Source of the DNA: Streptomyces sp. YIM 121038
GTDB taxonomy: Bacteria > Actinomycetota > Actinomycetes > Streptomycetales > Streptomycetaceae
Assembly (NCBI RefSeq): GCF_006088715.1
Contig: NZ_CP030771.1
Coordinates: 434,001 to 498,000 of the forward strand
Length of the DNA stretch: 64,000 nucleotides
Direction of reading: 5' to 3'
In this document: one piece after another, positions 51,291-60,711 of the stretch
Numbering within the stretch: position 1 is the first letter of the stretch
Layout: the number at the start of each line of letters is the position of its first letter
The notes under the pieces: generated by a model
Told to the model about the DNA's origin: nothing
Database searches by the model: none
The model's input: the letters and a program-made list of their open reading frames with translations, nothing else
Made by a program: the position numbers and the translations under genes

Positions 51291-53699
51291 ATGCGGCGGC
51301 ACGAAGAGCGAAACGAGAACAAGAGCGCGGGCAAGGCGCAGCCGCTGCCCCGGGCGGCGGCCGTGCCTCCCGTCGATGTCGGCCAGGGGCCCATCACCCC
51401 GGCGCGGGCCGTGGCGCTGACCGGCCTGGTCGGCAATCACGTGATCGCGCGGATGGTCGACGCCACCCGGGGGTCCCGGGCACCCTCCAGCGGCACCCCG
51501 GTCGTGGCCCGGGTCAAGGACAAGAAGGGCAAGGGGAAGGCGTCGGGGAGCGGTGGCGAGGCCTCGTGGGAGCAGCGCGCCAAGGCCATCGCCGAGATCG
51601 GCAGACAGCACACCTGTGAGCAGCCGAACAGGTCGTGGGGCCGGGTCCGCGACGAGATCACCGTCCGGTACCCGCGTTCCTACAAGCACCAGCCGGACGA
51701 ACAGAGCCTCCGGCACATCGCGCGGGCGCTGTACAACGCCGTCGAGCACCAGGAGCGACAGGCCCGGCGGAGGGGCCGGAAGGAGGACGGCAAGCAGGCG
51801 AAGCCGCAGGGCGTGCAGATGGTGGGTGACCCGAACCAGGAGGTCCAGGTCATGCTGTACAACGGCCACTTGGTCGTCACCGCCAATCAGGACGCCTCCC
51901 TGGACCTGCTCCACCAGTGGCTCCTCGACGACGCCAGGCAGGACGGGGCGACCGCGCAGGACGCGCCGGGCCACCGGCTGCGGGAGGTCCTGACCACCGA
52001 CTTCAACGACGAGGGCCACGAGGCGGACCTGGAGGAGGACGCGGAGGAGGCACCGGCGGAACGGGGCAAGCGCCCGGCACCGGCGAGCGGTCACACGAGC
52101 GCCAAGCGCCGCAGGACGGGCGACGGAGACGCCGGGCGGGCGCCGTCGAAGGGCGAGGACCCCGACCGCGCGTACCGCGACCGGCAGGCGCGCTTGAAGA
52201 TCGGTGAGGGTCTCCGTCCGTCAGGGCAGGAACAGCCGGGCACGCCGATGGACGTGGACGGCGACGCCGCCGCGCAGACCGGTCCGTTCGTACGGGACAA
52301 CCGCGCCCTCCAGGCGCTGCGGGGCGTGAAGCACGTGCGCAAGGTCGATGTCTCCAATGAACTCGCGGAGGATCCCGCCTACCGGCAGCACCTGGCCATG
52401 CTGCTCTCCGCCAAGGCCTCGGGATATGCGTATCTGCTGTACAACAGCGGATCCGACGGGGTGCAGCACGCGGAGCAGAAGCTGCTGATGATGCTCAACA
52501 ACGCGGACATCACCGGCGAGAACGCCGAGGGCGACGTGCTGATCCGCGGCCGGAAACGACCGTGTCAGGCCTGCCTCGGTCTTCTGAACTACTTCAAGAA
52601 CGAGATGGGAATCGACATCCGCTACAACGACAGGGGCAATCACTACTTCATCAACGCCGTCGAAACCGCCACGCAGAGCTTCCCGGGGCAGGACGCGGAC
52701 ACCACGGAGTCCGTGGACGGCCACCTCGGAGAGCAGGTGCGCCACGGCCGCATGTTCGCCGCGGCGCCCAGCGGGGCCACGCCCGCACCCGCCTTCCCCG
52801 AAGAGGGAGTTCACGAGCCTGTCGTGGGCGCCGAGGGCGGCATGGAACAGCGCAAGCAGCTCAAGAAGTACACGACGGCGGACGGCAGGACCGGGCGCCT
52901 CTATCCGCGCAACGCGGGGCTCAAGGGGCCGCTGGACACCCCTTCCACCAGCGAGGTCGAGGACCCCGCCGCGGCAGGGGGCACCCGGGGCGCCTTGGAG
53001 GCCAACTTCCGCCAGCTGTCCCTCCGGGACACGAAGGAGACAGCCGGGACGAGCGCCCTCGAGTCCGCGCCCGACAACAGGGAACAGCGTGCGCGGGAGG
53101 AACAGGAAAGGCGGCAGGCACGGTTCGAAGGGGAAATCGTGCCCCAGTTGCGCACAGCGGCCGGTGCGGATTTCTGGAAGGTGGTCGAACAACGCACGGA
53201 CAGCGGAGGAAAGTTCGGGACGGTCTTTCCCGACGCCCTGCGCCGGAAGATCGAGGAACTGACGAGGGCGGACCCCGAGCTCATCCATCCCATCCGGCAG
53301 CGTCTGCGCGTCTCCCTGCCGGCCATGACGAAACAGCTGGGCAGGACCGGTCAGAACACGCGCAAGCTCGCCCGCCCGATGAAGGAGGTCCCGGGGGCGG
53401 AAGGCGCGATCGAGGCAGCCATGCCCGAGGGGTTCCGCAGCGGCTGGCTGGAGCTGAAGAGGAAGAACCAGGGAAAGAAGGGCAAGGAGATCGAGAAGTG
53501 GAATCCCAAGGAGAATGTCCTCACCGAGGGATTCGACCGCTCGCTGTACGGGATCATGTTCGAGAGTGAGCACCCGGTGTCCGCCAACTCCGTGGCGGAC
53601 AAGCTGTTCATCCCGCAGGAGACGTTCAAGCGCCGGGTGAAGAAGATGAAGGAGAAGTACGCCCGGGACGAGACCGGGGAGAGTTCCGCCCAGCATTGA
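51291..53699 (+). CDS. Large deaminase-domain protein with an eCIS-cargo-like N-terminus
   Basis: 802 residues. The N-terminus (MRRHEERNEN, then PARAVALTGLVGNHVIARMV at 37-56) resembles the L-x-x-x-x-G-N-x-x-V-x-R-M signal of cargo proteins loaded in extracellular contractile injection systems. A deaminase core follows at about 380-455: HAEQKLL (His393, Glu395) and RPCQACLG (Cys425, Cys428), the zinc site of toxin-type nucleic-acid deaminases. Flanks are basic or acidic and low complexity (240-330, 490-620), and the C-terminus (700-790) is Lys-rich with a helix-turn-helix-like end. No signal peptide or membrane helix. No gene that looks like an immunity protein is adjacent. Weak ribosome site. 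Confidence 0.6.
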   Translation: MRRHEERNENKSAGKAQPLPRAAAVPPVDVGQGPITPARAVALTGLVGNHVIARMVDATRGSRAPSSGTPVVARVKDKKGKGKASGSGGEASWEQRAKAIAEIGRQHTCEQPNRSWGRVRDEITVRYPRSYKHQPDEQSLRHIARALYNAVEHQERQARRRGRKEDGKQAKPQGVQMVGDPNQEVQVMLYNGHLVVTANQDASLDLLHQWLLDDARQDGATAQDAPGHRLREVLTTDFNDEGHEADLEEDAEEAPAERGKRPAPASGHTSAKRRRTGDGDAGRAPSKGEDPDRAYRDRQARLKIGEGLRPSGQEQPGTPMDVDGDAAAQTGPFVRDNRALQALRGVKHVRKVDVSNELAEDPAYRQHLAMLLSAKASGYAYLLYNSGSDGVQHAEQKLLMMLNNADITGENAEGDVLIRGRKRPCQACLGLLNYFKNEMGIDIRYNDRGNHYFINAVETATQSFPGQDADTTESVDGHLGEQVRHGRMFAAAPSGATPAPAFPEEGVHEPVVGAEGGMEQRKQLKKYTTADGRTGRLYPRNAGLKGPLDTPSTSEVEDPAAAGGTRGALEANFRQLSLRDTKETAGTSALESAPDNREQRAREEQERRQARFEGEIVPQLRTAAGADFWKVVEQRTDSGGKFGTVFPDALRRKIEELTRADPELIHPIRQRLRVSLPAMTKQLGRTGQNTRKLARPMKEVPGAEGAIEAAMPEGFRSGWLELKRKNQGKKGKEIEKWNPKENVLTEGFDRSLYGIMFESEHPVSANSVADKLFIPQETFKRRVKKMKEKYARDETGESSAQH

Positions 53700-54012
53700 C
53701 GGGGCGAGCGCCGGTGCCGCCCCGGCGGCTCCGCTCCGGCCGCCGACCGGATCAGCGCGGCGGTCAGCCCGGAAATCTCCGGCGCCAGCGCCGCCAACCC
53801 GCGATCCGACTCCGCGTCCACCGGCCCGCACCTCCTCGACCGCTACGACCAGGACGGCCTCAGCCCACCGCAGAAGCCCCCTCCGTACAGGCGATCCCGG
53901 CACCGCACATCCGAGCGAACGAGGGCCGCCGCCGGTCCTGGCCGGATCGCGCGCTTGTCGGCGTGTCCGCCCCTCGCGACGCTTGCCCTTTCCACCAGGC
54001 AGAGGGGGGCGC
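53700..54012. other. 313-bp gap between the deaminase protein and the coiled-coil gene
   Basis: A frame from about 53735 reads as a Pro/Arg-rich stretch with HLLDRYDQDGLSPPQK; it has no start and no known domain. No terminator-like stem was found after 53699. The coiled-coil gene has its own ribosome site, and a promoter could not be placed. Confidence 0.35.
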
Positions 54013-54786
54013 ATGCCGTTCTTCAACAAGGGGCCCGACCACAGCGAGCCGCTGCGGCAGATCCTGCGGGAACTCGGTGAGCTGCGGCAGCGCGTCGACA
54101 GCCAGCAGCACGCCGTCGACCAGGCCCGGCAGGACGCCAACGCCGCCATCACCACCGGGCTCGCCGAGATCCGGTCCGTCGTCCGGGACGGGCTCGATCG
54201 CGGCAGCGACACCGTCCGCGACCCGCTCACCCGGATCCACGCCGAACTCGTCGCCATCCGCGCCGCCCTCACCGAGCTCAACCGTGCGGGGCCCGCACCA
54301 CAGCGGCCCCACACCGTGTCCGCGCCCGTCTCCGCGCCCGCGCCCGACGAGGACGATGAGGACGAGGACTACGGCAACGGCAACGGCCATCCGGGCGAGA
54401 ACGGCAGCGCTCACACCGACCTCCTCCGCAAGGCCGCTGGCATCTCCGCCGCCACGCTCCAAGTGCACCGGGACACCTGGGCGTTCCTCGTGGCGCACGC
54501 CGGGCAGGACCGCCACTTCCACATCCCCGGAGCCGTCAAGGAAGAGCACGGGACCGTGACCGTCGACGTGTCCGGCCTCAGCCTCGTCGCCACCCTCACG
54601 CGTCTCCGCGACACCCAGCACGCCACAGGGGTCGATCCCGGCACCGCGGCCATCGCCCACCACCTGTACGAGCGCGTCGCCGCCACCGTGCGCTCCCTCG
54701 CCGCCACACCACACCCCGACAACCAGCCCGTCACCATCGCCATCGACGACCGCGCGGCACCACCCGACGACCAGGACCGGCCATAG
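54013..54786 (+). CDS. Coiled-coil protein of unknown function
   Basis: 257 residues from ATG 54013 (GAGGGGGG 5 nt upstream). Residues 10-90 form a coiled coil (ILRELGELRQRVDSQQHAVDQ and TRIHAELVAIRAALTELN), then an acidic linker DEDDEDEDYG, then an alpha/beta domain with LQVHRDTWAFLVAHAGQDRHFH and a final acidic tail. I do not recognise the family. It lies 313 bp behind the deaminase protein on the same strand; a structural or adaptor role is only a guess. Confidence 0.55.
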   Translation: MPFFNKGPDHSEPLRQILRELGELRQRVDSQQHAVDQARQDANAAITTGLAEIRSVVRDGLDRGSDTVRDPLTRIHAELVAIRAALTELNRAGPAPQRPHTVSAPVSAPAPDEDDEDEDYGNGNGHPGENGSAHTDLLRKAAGISAATLQVHRDTWAFLVAHAGQDRHFHIPGAVKEEHGTVTVDVSGLSLVATLTRLRDTQHATGVDPGTAAIAHHLYERVAATVRSLAATPHPDNQPVTIAIDDRAAPPDDQDRP

Positions 54787-54937
54787 CCGGACGCGCCGAA
54801 AGCCGTGGCGCGGCTCCTACGGCTCGTAGGGGTGGCACGGACTTCCGCGTTGGGGCCCCGTAGCCACCCGCGCGGTCGTCGCACACCCGTACACTTCCCC
54901 AGTCAAATGATCTTCATCGACCCTGGGGGGACTACGC

Positions 54938-56110
54938 ATGTCCAAGCGTGCGACGCGGAAGAGCCGGGCCTTTCTGCGCGGTGTGGCCGTGGCGATCGGC
55001 GCGGCGATGGCCTTCACCTGCGCCACCGGCACCGGGAGCGCGGCCGAGGAGGCCGGCCGGCACGACGCGACCCAGCAGGCCCTCAACGCGCTCGAGCGGG
55101 CCGGGATGCCGGGCGTGGCCGCCGAGGTGAGCGGGCCGCGCGGCAAGTGGTTCGGGTCCGCCGGTTACGCCGACACCGCGACCCAGCGCAAGCGCACCCC
55201 CGCGGACCACCTGCGGGCGGGCAGCAACACCAAGTCCTTCATCTCCGTGGTCCTCCTCCAGCTGGAGGCCGAGGGCAGGCTGAGCCTGGACGACTCCGTC
55301 GAGCGCTGGCTGCCGGGCGTCCTCAAGGGCAACGGCTACGACGGCACCAAGGTGACGGTGCGTCAACTCCTCAACCACACCAGCGGCGTGCACGACATGG
55401 TGTCCACGCCGGAGTGGCGGGAGCACATGAACGGCCCCGGCTTCCTCGCCCACCGCTACGACGCCTGGACGCCGCAGCAGATCGTCGGTCTCGCGCTCAC
55501 ATACAAGCCCGACTTCGAGCCCGGCACCGGCTGGAACTACTCCAACACCAACTTCGTGCTCGCGGGCATGGTCATCGAGAAGGTCACGGGAAACACCTAC
55601 GCGCACGAGGCCGAGCGGCGCATCCTCAAGCGCCTGAAGCTGCGCGGGACGAGCTTCCCCGGCACCGACCCCAAGATGCCCGCCCCGTACGCGGTCGGGT
55701 ACTCCAAGCTGTACGCGGCGAACCCCGGGCCCGAGATCTACGACGCCACCGAGTACAACCCGGCGTGGTCGGGCGCGACCGGCGAGATCATCAGCACCAC
55801 GGGCGACCTCAACCGCTACTACAGCGCGCTCCTCAAGGGTGAGCTGCTGCCTGCCGCCCAGCAGCGCGAGCTCCTGGACACGGTCAAGACGGGCACCTTC
55901 TTCGACTACGGCGCCGGGCTCATCGTCCGCACCCTGTCGTGCGGCGTGAAGGTCTACGGCCACGACGGCATCGTCTGGGGCTCCCTGACCAGCACGGCGA
56001 CCACGGCCGACGGCAAGCACACCCTGACCTTCCACCTCAACGGCGACTGGCTGGAGGACGGCAAGCCCTACGAGGACGTCTTCGAAGCGGAGTTCTGCGC
56101 GAAGGGCTGA
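54938..56110 (+). CDS. Secreted serine hydrolase (beta-lactamase/DD-peptidase family)
   Basis: 390 residues. Signal peptide to about residue 35 (TGSAA-E). Catalytic SNTK at 96-99, YSN at 201-203 and a GHDG third motif near 335, so all three sites are present, unlike its paralogue at 21830. Expected to act on D-Ala-containing peptides, esters or beta-lactams outside the membrane. ATG 54938 has GGGGGG upstream. Followed by a strong terminator. Confidence 0.9.
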   Translation: MSKRATRKSRAFLRGVAVAIGAAMAFTCATGTGSAAEEAGRHDATQQALNALERAGMPGVAAEVSGPRGKWFGSAGYADTATQRKRTPADHLRAGSNTKSFISVVLLQLEAEGRLSLDDSVERWLPGVLKGNGYDGTKVTVRQLLNHTSGVHDMVSTPEWREHMNGPGFLAHRYDAWTPQQIVGLALTYKPDFEPGTGWNYSNTNFVLAGMVIEKVTGNTYAHEAERRILKRLKLRGTSFPGTDPKMPAPYAVGYSKLYAANPGPEIYDATEYNPAWSGATGEIISTTGDLNRYYSALLKGELLPAAQQRELLDTVKTGTFFDYGAGLIVRTLSCGVKVYGHDGIVWGSLTSTATTADGKHTLTFHLNGDWLEDGKPYEDVFEAEFCAKG

Positions 56111-56116
56111 CCACAG

Positions 56117-56146
56117 GCCGATGCCCGGGGGGTCCCGGGCATCGGC
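56117..56146. terminator. Strong hairpin terminator
   Basis: 13-bp perfect stem GCCGATGCCCGGG (56117-56129) with complement at 56134-56146 and a 4-nt loop, 7 bp past the hydrolase stop and 9 bp from the converging gene end at 56155. Confidence 0.85.
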
Positions 56147-56154
56147 GCGGTCAG

Positions 56155-56643
56155 TCAGATGCCCATGGAGGCCATCTCCATGGCGGTCCGGTAGTTCCGG
56201 GCCACGTTCACGACACAGATGCGGTAGGTGCGGTTCTCCTTGACGACGAGGAAGTAGTCGCGCAGCTGCTTCCAGTAGTTGCGCAGGTAGCTGAGCCCCG
56301 GCAGGAACGCCGGGGGTCTGGGCACGAGCGCGAACGCCTCGGAACAGCGCAGGATCTCACCGGTGGCCTGGGACAGCACGTCGGCGACGTCGGTGTTCAT
56401 GTCCCAGCCCGCGGCCTGGTCCGGCCAGATCGCGGCGGCGATCTGCCGCAGCTGCTCCTGCTCCTCGGGCGGCAGGGAGCCGAGCGGGACGCGCTGTTCC
56501 GTCGCCGGGCCCGCCGCCGTCGTGGCGCCGTGCGCCGCCGTCGTGTCGGCCGCGCTCGCGACCGAGGCCGTGCCGGTGGCCAGCAGGCCGCCGACGACCA
56601 GGGCCGCGACGGCGGGTACCAGACGGGTCCGCTGCATGCTCAT
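56155..56643 (-). CDS. Small secreted helical protein
   Basis: 162 residues from ATG 56643 (GGAG 6 nt upstream). Signal peptide LVPAVAALVVGGLLATG then TASVASA, mature part mostly helical with LPPEEQEQLRQIAAAIWPDQA and NYWKQLRDYFLVVKENRTYR. Two Cys (ILRCSEAF, YRICVVN) may be bonded. I do not recognise the family; extracellular by signal only. Confidence 0.55.
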   Translation of the reverse strand: MSMQRTRLVPAVAALVVGGLLATGTASVASAADTTAAHGATTAAGPATEQRVPLGSLPPEEQEQLRQIAAAIWPDQAAGWDMNTDVADVLSQATGEILRCSEAFALVPRPPAFLPGLSYLRNYWKQLRDYFLVVKENRTYRICVVNVARNYRTAMEMASMGI

Positions 56644-56769
56644 CTCTTGCTCCTTCGTTTCGATCCGCTGCACGTGCCAGCCGACCGTCACACGCAGGCG
56701 TGGGCGGAGCAACGGGATCTTCCGCCGCTGTCCGAGAATCGCCCTGCAAAAGGCGCTCGCGCGTCCGGC

Positions 56770-57804
56770 TCACCGGCCCCGGTGCCCCGCCAGGACGCGG
56801 GTGCCCGCGGCGCAGCTCTCCCTCAGCTCGTCGAACTCCGCGTCCGTCAGCGCCCGGGCGGAGCCGCGCCGACCGTGGTCGAGCAGCGCGCAGGCGCCGT
56901 CCAGCCACTGCGGGAGCGGTGCGACACCGACGAACGCGGCCAGCCGGGTCAGCTCTTCGCGGGGAGCGTCGAGGAGGTCCTCGTAGGCGAGCGTGGCCCG
57001 CTGATCGGCGGGGAGCCGGTCCAGGAACTCCGCGCCCTCGGTGACGAGTTCCGACCACAGGCGGCCGAACGTCCGCAGGGGGATGGGCCGGTCGCGTACG
57101 AGAGCGGCCTCGAAGCGGTCCCCGAGCAGCGGCGAGAGGTCCGCGGGCAGCGCGCGTACGTGTGCCTCGGTCAGGTCGGCGAGGTCCTCGACGCCCGCCC
57201 TCGCCTTGATCTCGCGCAGCAGGGAGATCGCGCGGTAGCCGGTGTGGCGGCTCATGGACAGGGCGCAGTCCGGGCCGTCGCGGAACAGGTGCACGAACCG
57301 TGCCTGCGGGAAGGCGGCCCGCAGCACGGGTGCCCGGCCGGTCGAGTAGCCGGAGCGCTCCACGACGGCGGTGCGTCCGAACCGCGCGCGGAGCAGGTCG
57401 AACAGCGCCTCGTGGTGTTCGGCGGCGGTGCGCTCGGGCCAGGGGGCGACCGCCGCGCCGAGCTCGTCGAGGAGGCCGTCGGGGTCGTCGGTGAGGTGGG
57501 GCAGGACCATGAGGGAGAGCGCGGGGATGCCGGTGGTCTCCGACGCGTACCGTCCGGGGCGGCGCGTGTAGAGGAACTCCGGCAGCGGCACCCCGCTGCG
57601 GATCATCCGCTCGAAGTGCGGGGCGGGCCGGAACAGCGCCTGCCAGAACTCCTCACCGGTCACTTTCCCTTCGGGGAAGGCCGCGTCGCCCACGGAGGCC
57701 ACGAACTCGTTGAGGCTGAGGACGTCCGGGTGCGAGTTGAGGATGCGGGACAACGCGGTCGAGCCGCTGCGGCCGGTACCGATGACGAAGCTCAAGGTGC
57801 GCAC
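56770..57804 (-). CDS. PAPS-dependent sulfotransferase
   Basis: 344 residues from GTG 57804 (AGGAG 7 nt upstream; a start two codons earlier is too close). The 5'-phosphosulfate loop FVIGTGRSGSTALSRIL is at residues 6-22, followed by HPDVLSLNE and the 3'-phosphate region RFVHLFRDGPDCALSMSRH. It transfers sulfate from PAPS to a hydroxyl or amine. C-terminal FGRLWSELV and LAYEDLLDAPREELTRLAAFVG fit the family. Same strand as the MFS gene upstream with a 143-bp gap. Confidence 0.85.
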   Translation of the reverse strand: MRTLSFVIGTGRSGSTALSRILNSHPDVLSLNEFVASVGDAAFPEGKVTGEEFWQALFRPAPHFERMIRSGVPLPEFLYTRRPGRYASETTGIPALSLMVLPHLTDDPDGLLDELGAAVAPWPERTAAEHHEALFDLLRARFGRTAVVERSGYSTGRAPVLRAAFPQARFVHLFRDGPDCALSMSRHTGYRAISLLREIKARAGVEDLADLTEAHVRALPADLSPLLGDRFEAALVRDRPIPLRTFGRLWSELVTEGAEFLDRLPADQRATLAYEDLLDAPREELTRLAAFVGVAPLPQWLDGACALLDHGRRGSARALTDAEFDELRESCAAGTRVLAGHRGR

Positions 57805-57947
57805 GGTCACTCTCCTGGAGCATGGGGACATGGATGACACCACCCGCCAGTGATCCTCCCCCGCCCCGCCCTCGCCCACCCGCTCCGGCGGGGTTGCGCA
57901 CGCGGCGCGCCGAGCGGCCGGGACCTCCGTCGGGGCACCGAGGGGGA

Positions 57948-59426
57948 TCAGCTCCGCGCGCCCGTCGGGGCCGCGGTCGACAGGGGGGCCGCGATGTCCT
58001 CCAGGGAGCGGCGTTCGGCGTTGACGGCCAGGGCCGCGGCCGCCAGACCGGCCAGGGTCATCAGGGCGGCACCGATCCGGAAGGCGAGGGCCGTGTCCGC
58101 GACGACGCCCGTCTCGGTCAGCTTCGAGAAGAGCAGGGGGCCGCTGATGCCGCCCGCCGCGGTGCCGATGGCGTAGAAGAAGGCGATGGCCATGGCGCGG
58201 GTCTCCATCGGGAAGATCTCGCTCGCGGTGAGGTAGGCCGAACTGGCCCCGGCGGAGGCGAAGAAGAGGACCGCGCACCAGCACGCCGTGAGGGTCTTCG
58301 CGGTGAGGTGCCCGCCGTCGAAGAGCCAGGCGGTGCCGAAGAGCAGCAGCCCGGAGAGCACGTACGTACCGGAGATCATGACGCGGCGGCCGAGCGTGTC
58401 GAAGAGGGGGCCCAGGAGCAGCGGCCCGAGGAAGTTGCCGACCGCCATCACGGCGAAGTAGTAGCCCGTCGAGCCGCTCGGCACGTCGTAGAACGTGGTG
58501 AGGATCGCGCCGAAGCCGAACGTGATCGCGTTGTACAGGAAGGCCTGGCCGATGAAGAGCGAGAAGCTGAGGGCGGCGCGCTTGCGGTAGGTGGACAGGA
58601 CGGTGCGGGCGATGACGCCGAAGCCGATGCCCGCGCGCGGATGGACGGTGATCTCGCCCTCGGCTGCCGGGAGCGGGCGGCCCGTCTCGGCCGTGATCCG
58701 CTCCTCGATGTCGGTGACCAGTTCCTCCGCCTCCTCGCCGCGGCCGTGCAGGAACAGCCAGCGCGGGCTCTCCGGCACGTTCCGCCGCACCAGCAGGATC
58801 ACCAGGCCGAGGACGACGCCGAGGGCGAAGGTCAGCCGCCAGCCGACGTTCATCGCGAAGAGGTCGGTGTCGAGCGCGAGCACCGAGAGGAGGGCACCGC
58901 CCACCGCGCCCAGCCAGAAGCTGCCGTTGATGACGAGGTCGACGCGGCCCCGGTACCGGGACGGGATGAGCTCGTCGACGGCGGAGTTGATGGCCGCGTA
59001 CTCGCCGCCGATGCCGAAGCCGGTGAGGAAGCGGAAGGCGAAGAACCACCAGCTGGAGAAGGACACCGCGGTCAGCGCCGTCGCCACCAGATACACGGCG
59101 AGGGTGATCAGGAAGAGCTTCTTGCGGCCGTAGCGGTCGGTGAGCCAGCCGAAGAACAGCGCGCCCGAGCAGGCGCCCGCCACGTACAGGGCCGCGGCGA
59201 TGCCCGTCACCTGCGCCGCGCTGACGGGCAGTCCGCTGCCCTCCTCGGACAGGCGGCTCGCGATGCTGCCGACGACCGTCACCTCCAGGCCGTCCAGGAT
59301 CCACACGGTGCCGAGCCCGATGACGACCGTCCAGTGCCAGCGCGACCACGGCAGCCGGTCGAGGCGCGCGGGCACGGAGGTCGTGATCGTGCCGGCCCGC
59401 GCGTCCACCGGGTCGTCCGTCGCCAT
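57948..59426 (-). CDS. MFS sugar/aromatic-acid-type transporter
   Basis: 492 residues from ATG 59426 (AAGGAGG 5 nt upstream). Twelve helices with GWLTDRYGRKKLFLITL and FFAFRFLTGFGIGGEYAAIN, the motif A and PESPRWLFLHGRGEEAEEL linker of the sugar-porter/AAHS group, and SYRGRVD-like loop 6. Probably imports a sugar or organic acid. Starts 232 bp from the divergent YdcF-like gene. Confidence 0.85.
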   Translation of the reverse strand: MATDDPVDARAGTITTSVPARLDRLPWSRWHWTVVIGLGTVWILDGLEVTVVGSIASRLSEEGSGLPVSAAQVTGIAAALYVAGACSGALFFGWLTDRYGRKKLFLITLAVYLVATALTAVSFSSWWFFAFRFLTGFGIGGEYAAINSAVDELIPSRYRGRVDLVINGSFWLGAVGGALLSVLALDTDLFAMNVGWRLTFALGVVLGLVILLVRRNVPESPRWLFLHGRGEEAEELVTDIEERITAETGRPLPAAEGEITVHPRAGIGFGVIARTVLSTYRKRAALSFSLFIGQAFLYNAITFGFGAILTTFYDVPSGSTGYYFAVMAVGNFLGPLLLGPLFDTLGRRVMISGTYVLSGLLLFGTAWLFDGGHLTAKTLTACWCAVLFFASAGASSAYLTASEIFPMETRAMAIAFFYAIGTAAGGISGPLLFSKLTETGVVADTALAFRIGAALMTLAGLAAAALAVNAERRSLEDIAAPLSTAAPTGARS

Positions 59427-59658
59427 CGCCGCCTCCTTCGTCCGCGCGGCCGGGAACCTGCTGTCCGGTGTCCCCGGGCCGCGCCCCGTCCGCCGCGCAG
59501 CACCGCGTTCCCGCTGCGCCCCTGTGCACACGTCCCCGGAGACCGTACGCCGGACAAAGGTGACAACCTACGACATCCGCCCCGCCCTCCCGGGCCCGTG
59601 GCGGTGGTGTGCTGCGGGAACGGCCGTCGGCTCGTGCCGGGCCGCCTACGCTGTGCGC

Positions 59659-60663
59659 GTGTGGGTATACGCGCCGGCCGTGCTGCTCTTCCTGGTCTTC
59701 TGTTGGCGGGTGCTGCGTGAGCGCCGGAAGTTCAGCAACGCGGTCCTCCTGGGTCTCACCGCGCTCAGCGCCCTCGTCGCGTGGGTCGCGGAGCTGATCA
59801 GGTCCGGTTCGGCCTCGGGGACGCTCGTCGCCGGGGCGTTCCTCGCGGTCGGGGCCCTCGGCATCCTGCTGCTCACGTGTCTGCTCTTCCTCAACGGCCT
59901 GCAGATGGTGCGCAAGGAGGGCCGCAGCCTCACGAACCTGTTCTCGCTGATGGCCGCGGTGGCGGTGCTCTCGGTCATCGCCCTGCTGATCACGGCGGCG
60001 GTGGCGGGGACGCCGGTGCTGCTCGGCGTGGGTGCGACGGCCCTCGGCCTGACCTGCTACCTCTCGTTCCTGTTCCTGTGCTTCGTCGGCTACTCCTTCC
60101 TCTACGGCCGTCTCTACGTCCGCCGCAAGGCCGACTACGTGGTCGTGCTCGGCTCGGGCCTGATCGGCGGGTCCACCGTTCCGCCCCTGCTCGCGAGCCG
60201 TCTCGACCGGGCCCGGGAGGTGCACGCGCGGCTCACCAGGCGCGGCAACTCCCCGGCCGTGATCACCTCGGGCGGGCAGGGGCCCGACGAGGACCTGCCG
60301 GAGTCCCACGCCATGGCCGCCTATCTGACGGACCGGGGCTTCCCCGAGGACCTGATCCAGCGGGAGGACAAGTCGACGACGACGGAGGAGAACCTCCGGT
60401 TCAGCAAGGCGATCATGGAGAAGGCGAACCCCGACTACCGGTGCGTCATCGTCACGAACAACTACCACGCCTTCCGCGCCGCCCTCACCGCCCGGCGGAT
60501 GGGGATCCGGGGGCAGGTGGTGGGCTCGCCCACCGCCACGTACTTCTGGCCGAACGCGACCATCCGCGAGTTCACCGCCCTGCTCGCCGCCTACAGACGG
60601 ACCAACGCCGCCGTCCTGCTGCTGTTCGTCGTCGGGGGCGTGCTCGTGTGGGCGACGCGCTGA
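59659..60663 (+). CDS. YdcF-family (ElyC/SanA-like) membrane protein
   Basis: 334 residues from GTG 59659. Six helices at residues 4-155, then a cytoplasm-exposed DUF218 domain with DYVVVLGSGLIGGSTVPPL, ITSGGQGPDEDLPESHAMAAYL, TTTEENLRFSKAIM and VTNNYHAFRAAL: the YdcF/SanA signature. Relatives are linked to envelope polysaccharide or vancomycin sensitivity. TACGCT 6 nt before the GTG suggests leaderless transcription; GTG 59653 is an alternative. Divergent from the MFS gene. Confidence 0.85.
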   Translation: MWVYAPAVLLFLVFCWRVLRERRKFSNAVLLGLTALSALVAWVAELIRSGSASGTLVAGAFLAVGALGILLLTCLLFLNGLQMVRKEGRSLTNLFSLMAAVAVLSVIALLITAAVAGTPVLLGVGATALGLTCYLSFLFLCFVGYSFLYGRLYVRRKADYVVVLGSGLIGGSTVPPLLASRLDRAREVHARLTRRGNSPAVITSGGQGPDEDLPESHAMAAYLTDRGFPEDLIQREDKSTTTEENLRFSKAIMEKANPDYRCVIVTNNYHAFRAALTARRMGIRGQVVGSPTATYFWPNATIREFTALLAAYRRTNAAVLLLFVVGGVLVWATR

Positions 60664-60711
60664 CGGCCGCCGTGCCGGGCCGTTCCCACTCCGGGGAGCG
60701 GGTGCGCCGGC

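Noticed and set aside
53700..54012. Immunity gene for the deaminase protein
   Set aside because: The frames lack a start, are Pro/Arg-rich and show no immunity-family motif; the next real gene is a coiled-coil protein without such features.
56770..60468. A 1232-residue minus-strand frame
   Set aside because: Its C-terminal third is the sulfotransferase; the remainder is a shadow of the MFS and YdcF-like genes in the wrong frame.
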